Source: Pseudomonas sp. SJZ074
Lineage (GTDB): Bacteria; Pseudomonadota; Gammaproteobacteria; Pseudomonadales; Pseudomonadaceae
Length of the DNA stretch: 64,000 nt
Direction of reading: 5' to 3'
NCBI RefSeq assembly: GCF_007828215.1
Contig: NZ_VIUE01000002.1
Span: 430,527 to 494,526, forward strand
Shown: positions 10,560 to 18,085 of the stretch, in pieces
Layout: the number at the start of each line of letters is the position of its first letter
Numbering within the stretch: the stretch's first letter is position 1
Made by a program: the position numbers and the translations under genes
Notes under the pieces: model-generated
Told to the model about the DNA's origin: nothing
The model's database searches: none
Seen by the model: only the letters and a program-made list of their open reading frames with translations

Positions 10560-11935
10560 AAATCAGTGTATTCGGTAGCGGCTATGTCGGTCTGGTCCAG
10601 GCAGCCGTGCTGGCAGAGGTCGGTCATGATGTCGTCTGCATGGACATCGACTGTGAGAAGGTGTCCGCCCTCAATCAGGGGCACGTCAACATCTTCGAAC
10701 CTGGCCTGGCCGCGTTGGTAAAGGACAACCTGGATAACGGAAGGCTGCGTTTTACCTGCGAGGAAAAGCCTGCCGTGGAGCATGGCAAGGTCCTGTTCAT
10801 CGCCGTAGGCACGCCTTCGCAGCCGGACGGTTCGGCAGACCTGAGCAGTGTTTTCGCGGTGGGTGAAGCCATCGCCCGGCACCGTAGCGAGCCCGTCATC
10901 GTCGTTGAAAAATCCACGGTCCCCGTGGGCACGGGAGATGCCCTGCGTGATCGGATAAACGAGGCCCTGCGGCACCACAGCCGAATACTGGATTTCGATA
11001 TCGTCTCAAACCCGGAGTTTCTCAAGGAAGGCTCGGCCGTCGCCGATTGCAGGCGGCCTGACCGGATCGTCATCGGGTGCGAGCGGGATGATGTCCGCGA
11101 CGTGATGCGCGAACTCTATGGGCCCTTCAATCGCAACCATGAACGCATCATGTTCATGGACCTGCGCAGTGCCGAGCTGACCAAATACGCGGCTAACTGC
11201 ATGCTTGCTACCAAGATCAGCTTCATCAACCAGATCGCCGAGCTGGCCGAGCATCTGGGCGCCGACGTCGAATCGGTGCGCCTGGGCATCGGTGCCGACT
11301 CGCGCATCGGCTATGACTTCATCTACCCCGGTTGCGGCTATGGCGGCTCCTGCTTTCCCAAGGACATGCGCGCGTTGATCCACAGCGCCCAGCAGGCCCG
11401 ATGCTCCAATGACCTGTTGCAGGCGGTGGAAGCGATCAACCAGCGACAAAAGCAAAAACTGTTCGAGCGAATCAACGCGTTCTACGAGGGCGATCTCCAA
11501 GGTCGAACGTTCGCGGTGTGGGGCCTGGCATTCAAGCCCAACACCGATGACATGCGGGATGCGCCCAGCCGGGCACTCATGGAAGCGCTTTGGGAAGCCG
11601 GCGCACATGTCCGGGCATTTGACCCGGAGGCCATGCGCCAGACCCAATCGTTGTACCCGGATCATCTCAATCTCAGCCTGATGGGCACACCGGAAGCAAC
11701 CCTCAGCGGTGCCGATGCGCTGATCATCTGCACCGAGTGGCAACAGTTCAAGGCGCCGGATTTCGACCTGATCCAAAAACGGCTCAAGGCCCCGGTGATC
11801 TTTGACGGTCGCAACCTGTACGACGCAGAGCGCCTGGCACAACGGGGGTTCCAGTACTTTCCGATAGGCCGTGGCGACTCGTGCAAGTTGCCGATTTCAC
11901 ATCAAACAAAGTGGGAAGCCCGCATCGCGCGCTGA
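10556..11935 (+). CDS. ugd: UDP-glucose 6-dehydrogenase
   Basis: 459 residues. N-terminal NAD site VFGSGYVGL, conserved [20 protein letters not shown], and the catalytic-Cys motif [12 protein letters not shown] near residue 260-270, then [15 protein letters not shown]. It oxidises UDP-glucose to UDP-glucuronate, the precursor for ArnA and possibly for the epimerase on the other side of the arn operon. It is the last gene of the operon, with Shine-Dalgarno AGGAAGG before the ATG. Confidence 0.96.
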   Translation: MKISVFGSGYVGLVQAAVLAEVGHDVVCMDIDCEKVSALNQGHVNIFEPGLAALVKDNLDNGRLRFTCEEKPAVEHGKVLFIAVGTPSQPDGSADLSSVFAVGEAIARHRSEPVIVVEKSTVPVGTGDALRDRINEALRHHSRILDFDIVSNPEFLKEGSAVADCRRPDRIVIGCERDDVRDVMRELYGPFNRNHERIMFMDLRSAELTKYAANCMLATKISFINQIAELAEHLGADVESVRLGIGADSRIGYDFIYPGCGYGGSCFPKDMRALIHSAQQARCSNDLLQAVEAINQRQKQKLFERINAFYEGDLQGRTFAVWGLAFKPNTDDMRDAPSRALMEALWEAGAHVRAFDPEAMRQTQSLYPDHLNLSLMGTPEATLSGADALIICTEWQQFKAPDFDLIQKRLKAPVIFDGRNLYDAERLAQRGFQYFPIGRGDSCKLPISHQTKWEARIAR

Positions 11936-11960
11936 AAGCCGAAACCCGGGGCCCGATGAA

Positions 11961-12992
11961 TCAGCGAGGGTCGTTGAGAATCAAGCTGCGATAATGCCCC
12001 GGATTGGACCCTGACCACTTGCGAAACGCCTTGTAGAACGAGCTGGCATCGGCAAAGCCCAGGCGCGACGCGATGTCGACGAAGCTGATGGAGGGCTCGG
12101 CGAGCCAGGTGATTGCCAGCTCCTTTCGCACGCTGTCCTTGAGCCCCTGGTAGGTCTGCCCTTCTTCCGCCAGGCGCCGGCGCAGGGTCGACGCCGACAC
12201 ACACAACTGCTGGGCCAGGGCTTCGGTTTCCGGCCATTGCTCGGCCGGCAACTGGCGCAGGTCGTGGCGGATCCGGCTCGCGAGGCTCTGCGGGTCGCGG
12301 TATTTGACCAGGATATTGGCCGGTGCCCGGGCCAGGAAACGCTTGAGTTCGTCGACACTGCGGCGGATGGGCAGGTCCAGGTACTCGGCGGCGAAGATCA
12401 TCCGGGTACGGGGGCGGCCGAAGCGCAGGTTCTGGGAAAACATCACCCGGTAATCGTCACAGAAGTCCGGCGCCGGGCAGCGCAGCTCGACGGACAGAAT
12501 GGGAATGCGCCGCCCTGCCAGCCAGCAGGCCACGCCATGGACGATCATCCAGTAGGTGAAGTAGGTAAACGCCCGCCGTGGTTCCGGATCGTCTTCCAGC
12601 AGGACGATTTCCGCCAGGCTCTGCTGGCGGACCCACTGGGCAGGCAACTGTTCAAGCATCAGTGACAGGAACCCCAGCCCCGCCGTCAGGCCGGCCGCCA
12701 GGGTTGGCTGCGCCATGGCGCACTGGCACAGGAAGGCCAGGCTGCCGGACTTGAGCTTGCGCGGGTCCATGCCGAAGAACTCATCGTCAAGGCGCCTTGC
12801 GAGCAAGCGCCAGAGCCGCGCATAGGCTGCGGCCGGCACCCGCGCCTGAGGATCGTCGAGCCACGCCGGAGCAATGCCGACCTTGTTCAGCACCTCATCG
12901 GTTGCAGGGCCTGGGGCGCAGCTTTGCAGGAGCGCCTCACGCACCAGCTGGATGGAGATGGTGTCTTTTTCCGCCATGGCGCCGGTGTTCAC
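11961..12992 (-). CDS. AraC-family transcriptional regulator with AraC_arabinose_bd-type N-domain
   Basis: 343 residues. The N-terminal two thirds resemble the Arabinose_bd domain of OruR/ArgR-like regulators (FFGMDPRKLKSGSLAFLCQ region). The C-terminus is a double HTH (ALAQQLCVSASTLRRRLAEEG, then FVDIASRLGFADASSFYKAF). It overlaps the end of the upstream pssA gene by 4 bases (ATGA), so the two are probably co-transcribed. The target is unknown; control of phospholipid synthesis is only a guess from coupling. It converges on ugd with a 25-base gap. Confidence 0.85.
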   Translation of the reverse strand: MNTGAMAEKDTISIQLVREALLQSCAPGPATDEVLNKVGIAPAWLDDPQARVPAAAYARLWRLLARRLDDEFFGMDPRKLKSGSLAFLCQCAMAQPTLAAGLTAGLGFLSLMLEQLPAQWVRQQSLAEIVLLEDDPEPRRAFTYFTYWMIVHGVACWLAGRRIPILSVELRCPAPDFCDDYRVMFSQNLRFGRPRTRMIFAAEYLDLPIRRSVDELKRFLARAPANILVKYRDPQSLASRIRHDLRQLPAEQWPETEALAQQLCVSASTLRRRLAEEGQTYQGLKDSVRKELAITWLAEPSISFVDIASRLGFADASSFYKAFRKWSGSNPGHYRSLILNDPR

Positions 12993-14332
12993 AGGATCCG
13001 GTAAAGCAGCCGCTCGATCCGCACCCGGCTGACCCGTTTGAGGAACTTGGCCACCGCCGCCGGGTAGTCCGGCAACGCCTCCAGGTCCAGGTAGCGTTCG
13101 ATTCGGCGGGTATGCCGGTAGATCTGCTCAAGCTCGGCCTGACGGGGGCCCAGCAACTCGCCTTTGGGATCGTCCAGCAGCAAAGCGTTTTCCAGGTCCA
13201 GGCGGAAGGCCCGCGGGTTGAGGTTGTTGCCGGTCAGCAAGGTGTAGCGCTCGTCGACCCACATGCCCTTGAGGTGATAGCTGTTGTCGCCGTCACGCCA
13301 CAGGTGCAGGTTCAACTGACCGCTGTCGATGTAGCGCTGATGCCGCTTGGCGAAGCGACGCAGGCTGATTTCATACAGGTAAGGCAACGCAGCGATGATC
13401 TTGAACGGCTCGCTGGGCGGGATGAAGAAGTCGTTGGCGGTCTTGTCGCCGACGATGATATCGATCTTGACCCCTCGGGCCAGGGCGCGGTTGAGCTCCC
13501 GGGTCACCGCCAGGGGCAGGTTGAAATACGGCGTACAAATGGTCAGTTGCTGGCGGCTGCTGGCGATCAGTTCGCCGATGACCCGACTCAGCGGATTGTT
13601 CTTGCCGACGCCCAGCAACGGGCTCACCGACAGGCCACTCTTGTCGAGGCTGCCGGCCGTGGTGTCATAGGCCGCGTACTTGAGTCGACTGCGCAGGTCA
13701 CCAATGTCCTTGCGCAAACTGCGGGTGCTGGGCAGGTTCGGCAGGTCCAGGCGATGCACCGCCTTGGAGGTGATCAGGCCGTGCTGCACCAGATGATGCA
13801 TCGAATCGGCCAGCGCCGTGTTCTGCAGCAGGTGATAGCGGTCGTAGCGATACTTGTCGAACTTGTGCAGGTAGACGTTGTTCAGGCTGGCGCCGCTGTA
13901 GAGCACGCAATCGTCGATCACGAAACCTTTCAAGTGCAGCACCCCGAACAGCTCACGGGTCTGTACCGGCACGCCGTAGATCGGCACTTCGCTGGCATGG
14001 ATGCGCGTCTGCTCCTGGTACCACGCCGAGTTGCCCGGCTGCTTCTTGGCGCCGATCAGCCCGCGTTGGGCCCGCAACCAGTCCACCACCACGACCACGT
14101 CCAGTTCCGGACGCGCCGCTTTGGCGGCATGCAAGGCATCGAGAATTTCCTGGCCCGCTTCGTCCTGTTGCAGATACAGGGCGACGATATAGATGCGCTG
14201 GGTGGCCTGGGCGATTTTCTCCAGCAGGCAACGGCGGAACTCGGCTGCGCCATCGAGGATGGTCACGGCATCGGCGGTCAGTGCAAAGCTGCGCAGCTTG
14301 GGCAGCAGGGAGCGTTTGAAAAGCGACGGCAT
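12989..14332 (-). CDS. pssA: CDP-diacylglycerol--serine O-phosphatidyltransferase (PLD-type PssA)
   Basis: 447 residues from the ATG at 14332; the open frame extends upstream, but E. coli PssA is about 450 residues and similarity starts with MPSLFKRSLLPKLRSF. Two phospholipase-D-type HKD sites are recognisable: HLKGFVIDD around residue 130 and HLKGMWVDERYTLLTGNNLNPRA around residue 350. It makes phosphatidylserine, the precursor of phosphatidylethanolamine, at the membrane surface. It is followed by the AraC-type gene with a 4-base overlap. Confidence 0.93.
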   Translation of the reverse strand: MPSLFKRSLLPKLRSFALTADAVTILDGAAEFRRCLLEKIAQATQRIYIVALYLQQDEAGQEILDALHAAKAARPELDVVVVVDWLRAQRGLIGAKKQPGNSAWYQEQTRIHASEVPIYGVPVQTRELFGVLHLKGFVIDDCVLYSGASLNNVYLHKFDKYRYDRYHLLQNTALADSMHHLVQHGLITSKAVHRLDLPNLPSTRSLRKDIGDLRSRLKYAAYDTTAGSLDKSGLSVSPLLGVGKNNPLSRVIGELIASSRQQLTICTPYFNLPLAVTRELNRALARGVKIDIIVGDKTANDFFIPPSEPFKIIAALPYLYEISLRRFAKRHQRYIDSGQLNLHLWRDGDNSYHLKGMWVDERYTLLTGNNLNPRAFRLDLENALLLDDPKGELLGPRQAELEQIYRHTRRIERYLDLEALPDYPAAVAKFLKRVSRVRIERLLYRIL

Positions 14333-14527
14333 AGGGCTCGCAAAAGGTCGATTCCGAAGAGCCGCTGAGCTTACACCATGGCGGATGGGTTTGGGACTCT
14401 GGGTGGGAGCACGGCTTGCTCGCGATCGCGTTGGCGAAGCCCCATCGCCAGCAAGCCATGGTTCCGAAAGTGAAACTATTGAAAAAATCATTTGACCAAG
14501 AAGAACGATCGTTCCACTGTAAGCGCC

Positions 14528-15097
14528 ATGAACGAGATCATCAGCAATGACACACGAGACATCATCCTCGATGTCGCCGAAAAACTGATCTATAAAAGTG
14601 GCATTGCGGCCACCGGCATGGATCTTCTGGTGAAAACCGCCGGCGTCTCCAGGAAAAGCGTCTATCGCTATTTCGCCAACAAGGACGACCTGATCCTGGC
14701 CGCCCTCGCGCGGCGGGACGAGCGCTGGATGCATTGGTTCAGCAGTGAGGTCGACAAGGCCCTTACCCCGACTGCACGGCTATACAACCTGTTCACTGTG
14801 CTCAAGGGCTGGTTTGACAGCGACGGCTTCAGAGGCTGTGCGTTTATCAATACCAGTGGCGAAACCGGAGACCCACAGGATCCGGTCCGTCAGTTGGCTA
14901 AGTTGCATAAACAGAAGTTGCTCGATTACGTCACCCGGTTATGTATTGAACAAGGTGTCGAAGATCCCGAGGCCCTGGCCCGACAGTTACTTATTCTGAT
15001 CGATGGCGCGATTACTGTCGCACTGATCATGGGCGACCACAGCGCCGCCGATCACGCCCAGGCCATGCTGAAAGTGCTGTTGGTTGAGAAAAAATAA
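14528..15097 (+). CDS. TetR/AcrR-family transcriptional regulator
   Basis: 189 residues from ATG 14528; an upstream TTG at 14492 is in frame but adds an atypical lysine-rich tail. The N-terminal HTH (GIAATGMDLLVKTAGVSRKSVYRYFANKDDLI) is typical of TetR proteins. The C-domain, with GWFDSDGFRGCAFINTSGE, resembles the group that represses nearby small oxidoreductase or unknown genes. It precedes a DUF1348 gene by 57 bases in the same direction, its likely partner or target. Confidence 0.92.
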   Translation: MNEIISNDTRDIILDVAEKLIYKSGIAATGMDLLVKTAGVSRKSVYRYFANKDDLILAALARRDERWMHWFSSEVDKALTPTARLYNLFTVLKGWFDSDGFRGCAFINTSGETGDPQDPVRQLAKLHKQKLLDYVTRLCIEQGVEDPEALARQLLILIDGAITVALIMGDHSAADHAQAMLKVLLVEKK

Positions 15098-15154
15098 AAA
15101 GCTTCATCCGCTGAACGTCGTGCAACTTGATTCATCACTCGCCGGAGAATTGCC

Positions 15155-15634
15155 ATGTCGTCCCCTGCTGAAGTTCGTCCACCCCTGCCGCCGTTCACCC
15201 GTGAATCGGCCATCGAAAAAGTCCGCCTGGCCGAAGATGGCTGGAACTCCCGCGACCCGCAGCGAGTGTCCCTGGCGTACACCCTGGACACCCAGTGGCG
15301 CAACCGAGCCGAATTCGTCCATAACCGCGAAGAAGCCAAGGCTTTCCTGACCCGCAAATGGGCCAAGGAACTGGACTACCGGCTGATCAAGGAACTCTGG
15401 GCGTTCACCGACAACCGCATCGCCGTGCGCTATGCCTACGAATGGCACGACGACTCGGGCAACTGGTTCCGTTCCTATGGCAATGAGAACTGGGAGTTCG
15501 ATGAGCAAGGCCTGATGTCCAACCGCTACGCCTGCATCAACGACCTGCCGATCAAGGAAAGCGAACGCAAATACCATTGGCCGCTGGGACGCCGGCCGGA
15601 CGATCATCCCGGGTTGTCCGAGCTGGGGTTGTAG
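15155..15634 (+). CDS. DUF1348 / SnoaL-like (NTF2-fold) small protein
   Basis: 159 residues matching the DUF1348 family: [49 protein letters not shown], then [14 protein letters not shown] and a C-terminal [13 protein letters not shown]. The fold is the NTF2/SnoaL alpha+beta barrel, a soluble cytoplasmic pocket protein. The reaction is unknown. It follows the TetR gene and is probably under its control. Shine-Dalgarno-like GGAG lies ahead of the ATG. Confidence 0.9.
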   Translation: MSSPAEVRPPLPPFTRESAIEKVRLAEDGWNSRDPQRVSLAYTLDTQWRNRAEFVHNREEAKAFLTRKWAKELDYRLIKELWAFTDNRIAVRYAYEWHDDSGNWFRSYGNENWEFDEQGLMSNRYACINDLPIKESERKYHWPLGRRPDDHPGLSELGL

Positions 15635-15687
15635 ACACCGAGCAGTGCTGGACAGGAATGCTGGTGTCATACCCCCCCCCAGAACAC

Positions 15688-15779
15688 TGTGGAAGCCGGG
15701 CTTGCCCGCGATGACGACGGTACATCCAAAATAGATGCAAGCTGGCTCATCGCTTTCGCGGGCAAGCCCGCTCCCACAG
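15688..15779. repeat. REP pair in inverted orientation (BIME/REPIN-like)
   Basis: A degenerate REP (GTGGAAGCCGGGCTTGCCCG) and an inverted canonical REP (TCGCGGGCAAGCCCGCTCCC) flank a spacer of about 38 bases. The first copy has lost the GTGGGAGC start, so the pair looks old. Confidence 0.85.
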
Positions 15780-15853
15780 AGATCCGGGGTGGATACAAAA
15801 TTCTGTGAACACCCTGAAACACTGTGGGAGATTCTATGGTTGAGGGGAAGCCC

Positions 15854-16125
15854 TCAAGCCGCTTTGGGTTGGTATTCACTTTGCTCTTTCAGCAGAGCGA
15901 ATACGATCCGAGCAAGCTTGCGAGCCAGCATTACCGCCGCCTGAGCGTAGTGAAACCACGAGCTCTTTGCTTTTCATAGAAACCTTTCCAGGCAGACGTG
16001 CGGCTAGCCGACATGGCGGCGTTATGTAACAGCCGACGGAGCGGACCGCAGCGTCCTGTCTGTCTTGAGGGTGCTTGCCCTGGAAAATTTGATCGGATCG
16101 GCGGATAAACAGACGGGCGGACCAT
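15854..16125 (-). pseudogene. Remnant of an IS110-family transposase 3' end, frameshifted
   Basis: On the minus strand one frame reads GPLRRLLHNAAMSASRTSAW and continues to KGFYEKQRARGF, then stops. Shifted by one base, the sequence continues as QAAVMLARKLARIVFALLK and ends at a TGA at 15854-15856. Together these resemble the C-terminal Transposase_20 region of IS110/IS116/IS902 proteins (AAMSASR...FYEKQRARG...ARKLARIVFALL). The N-terminal DEDD catalytic half is absent. Element ends could not be delimited. It is an inactive relic of a past insertion. Confidence 0.65.
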
Positions 16126-16244
16126 GCCGGTGACAGACCAGCGGCCCTATGACAGGGTTGACCGCACTGTCGCCAGGCATCAAATTGCCTGGGCCGCCGA
16201 TGGACTCAACGGTGGCTTCGTCATACCCCGGACCTGTGGAGCCC

Positions 16245-16646
16245 ATGACCGCGTCGATTCCGATCCGTCCCCCCTGCCCGCCTGGCGTCTGCGACTGCGG
16301 GCGCGAGGCCTTGCTGGAAACGGCGGGCAGCGACCTGCGCATCCTCTGCCTGAATCGCCAGGAAGAAAAGCGCCTGCTCGAACGGCTGGAAAACATCCAG
16401 GACCTGGCCGAACTCGAACGGTTGCAACAGCGGCTTTACGAAAACCTCGGCATCCGCCTGACCATCGAGCCGGGCTACAACGAAGTCCGGACCATGCGCG
16501 GCATCGCCATCGAGTTCCAGGCGCAACCCGGCCTCTGTCGCAAGATTCGCCAATCGATCCCGGCCGCCATTCGCCGCGGCCTGGAAAAGCGCCCGGAAAT
16601 CGCCTGGCGCCTGCTGGATGCCCACGACCTGTTCCGCGACGCCTGA
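16245..16646 (+). CDS. Conserved Pseudomonas protein of unknown function, Cys-rich N-terminus
   Basis: 133 residues from ATG 16245; the open frame runs further upstream but that part overlaps the relic region and looks non-coding. The N-terminus has CPPGVCDCGREALL, three Cys that could bind a metal, followed by a helical EEKRLLERLENIQDLAELERLQQRL stretch and a C-terminal RQSIPAAIRRGLEKRPEIAWRLL segment. I recognise it as a recurring Pseudomonas hypothetical protein, without assigned function. It converges on the RraA-like gene. Confidence 0.7.
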   Translation: MTASIPIRPPCPPGVCDCGREALLETAGSDLRILCLNRQEEKRLLERLENIQDLAELERLQQRLYENLGIRLTIEPGYNEVRTMRGIAIEFQAQPGLCRKIRQSIPAAIRRGLEKRPEIAWRLLDAHDLFRDA

Positions 16647-16659
16647 GGCTCAGCCTCAG
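16643..16659. terminator. Hairpin between convergent genes
   Basis: CTGAGGC-TCA-GCCTCAG, a perfect 7-bp stem spanning the stop codons of the small conserved gene and the RraA-like gene. There is no T-run on either side, so it may be a weak bidirectional stop or simply coding constraint. Confidence 0.4.
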
Positions 16660-17267
16660 CGCCGGATCCGTTGCAGAAACTCGGTTCTCTTCAGCCGATC
16701 AGCCTGCTCTTTCGCCAGCAGCTTGGGCAGCAGATCGATGGCCTGTTGCACCCCGAGGATGAACACACCGTCGTCATCGCCGATGGCAATGTCACCCGGA
16801 TGCACGGTGACGCCTGACACCCGGATAGGCTGATTGACTTCACCGCCAAGCCCAAGACTGCGGGTCGTGAATGCGCTGACACCACGACTGAACACCGGTA
16901 GGCGATGGGCCCGCAAGGCGGCCACATCGGTCACCGCGCCGCACACCACGACGCCGGCCAGACCTTTGATCAGACCGGCCAGGGTGCGCAGTTCTCCCCA
17001 GCAAGCGCAGTCGGGGTCACCCACGCATTCCACCACCAGCACATCCCCTGGCTCGCTCAACAGCAAGGCTTCGCGCAAGACACTGCCATCAGGCGTGAAG
17101 AGCCTGACCGTGACCACCTTGCCGAGCATGCGCAGGTTATCGAACAGCGGGCGAATGCCCCGCAAGTAACCGCTGTCGGTGAAATGCCCCAGGGTGGACG
17201 AAGCGATACCTCGGTACTGTGCCAACAGCAAGTCAATGACTTGCGCTGGCGAGATTGAATCATCCAT
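16656..17267 (-). CDS. RraA-like protein (HMG aldolase / RraA superfamily) at end of the achromobactin cluster
   Basis: 203 residues from ATG 17267 (8-base overlap with the FhuF-like gene). The fold signature is clear: ITLGHFTDSG-like start, GDVLVVECVGDPDCACWGEL, GLAGVVVCGAVTDVAALR, HPGDIAIGDDDGVFIL. In active HMG/CHA aldolases and in RraA the central motif is G-x-x-RD; here the Arg is Thr113 while Asp114 is kept. Class II pyruvate-aldolase activity is therefore doubtful. It is the last gene of the minus-strand siderophore operon, so a helper role in siderophore metabolism is inference. Confidence 0.8.
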   Translation of the reverse strand: MDDSISPAQVIDLLLAQYRGIASSTLGHFTDSGYLRGIRPLFDNLRMLGKVVTVRLFTPDGSVLREALLLSEPGDVLVVECVGDPDCACWGELRTLAGLIKGLAGVVVCGAVTDVAALRAHRLPVFSRGVSAFTTRSLGLGGEVNQPIRVSGVTVHPGDIAIGDDDGVFILGVQQAIDLLPKLLAKEQADRLKRTEFLQRIRR

Positions 17268-18081
17268 GTCTTGTTCTCTTGCGCAGCAACGGGCAGGCCG
17301 AACAGTATTCGACCGGGTTGCTCGCTTGGTAATAGAAACAGCACGTGCGCCGCAACCGCCGACAGCCTCCCTCGGCAAGCGGCATGGGCGCGCGACGAAA
17401 ATGCTGCAATGGGTTGTAATCCAGACCGAACAACCCAGGATCGGCCTGGTTCAGCAACCAGTCGAAGTCGGCGTCGATGCGTCGGCGCGTGGACGGGTCC
17501 CGCAGGCCGTCCATGCGTTTTTCATACAGCGAATAGACCCGCACCGCCGTGTTTTCCCAGAGGATGCGTCGGGAAATGCCGCTGACCTGGACGAACCGGT
17601 CCCACAATGGCTTGAGCAGCCCGGCGAACAGGCTGCCGACCAACGCTTCGCGCCAGGCCTCCCGCGCGCCAGCGGCATAGCCACTGGGCTCAAGGTCCAG
17701 CAGTGGCATCGACGAGGTCCAGCGTCCCTCGTCGTGACCGTATTCGATAACGCTGTTGTCCAGGGACATTCGCAGCCCCTTGTCACAGGCCGACAGCGCA
17801 TACAGGCAAGCATTGGTGGTGAGGAACGCTATTCGCTTGCTCAACAGCGAGGCGGTGATTGCCCGGGACGGCGAGCCGAGGATCGGCGTCAGCTCGTCCA
17901 GCAGCCGCAGGCATACTCCACCATTCAGCAGTTCATGGGCCGCCAGGGAACGCGACGAATCCCGCTCCCCGGCCGATTTCAACCGCAAGGGGCCGCTGAG
18001 CACGGCCCATTCGCCGGGCGTAAACCGGCAGGCAGCATCGGCGAATGCCGGTTCTATTCCGAGCACGCGAGTGACCGCCAT
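17260..18081 (-). CDS. FhuF-like siderophore ferric-iron reductase
   Basis: 273 residues, in the usual length range of FhuF-type reductases. The C-terminus has Cys247-Cys248 and Cys260-x2-Cys263 (RRTCCFYYQ ... YCSACPLL), the unusual C-C-x(n)-C-x2-C set that binds a [2Fe-2S] cluster in FhuF. These cytoplasmic proteins reduce hydroxamate or carboxylate ferric-siderophores to release iron. It starts 4 bases after the acsA stop, within the achromobactin operon, and would free iron from ferric-achromobactin. Substrate is inferred from context. Confidence 0.85.
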   Translation of the reverse strand: MAVTRVLGIEPAFADAACRFTPGEWAVLSGPLRLKSAGERDSSRSLAAHELLNGGVCLRLLDELTPILGSPSRAITASLLSKRIAFLTTNACLYALSACDKGLRMSLDNSVIEYGHDEGRWTSSMPLLDLEPSGYAAGAREAWREALVGSLFAGLLKPLWDRFVQVSGISRRILWENTAVRVYSLYEKRMDGLRDPSTRRRIDADFDWLLNQADPGLFGLDYNPLQHFRRAPMPLAEGGCRRLRRTCCFYYQASNPVEYCSACPLLRKRTRHG

Positions 18082-18085
18082 GCCC

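Larger units (their letters stand above)
15635..16244. other. 610-base region without an intact gene
   Basis: Holds a REP pair (15688-15779), a run of ten C residues near 15671-15680, and a degraded IS110-like transposase end (15854-16125). The rest (about 16126-16244), directly ahead of the small conserved gene at 16245, shows nothing I recognise. Confidence 0.7.

Noticed and set aside
14333..14734. N-terminal extension of PssA (581-residue reading)
   Set aside because: The extra part overlaps the TetR gene on the other strand and has no similarity; ATG 14332 gives the normal length.
15671..15680. Run of ten C residues as a phase-variation tract
   Set aside because: It lies in an intergenic spacer downstream of the DUF1348 gene and not in a promoter or coding start; more likely a simple repeat or sequencing-prone tract.
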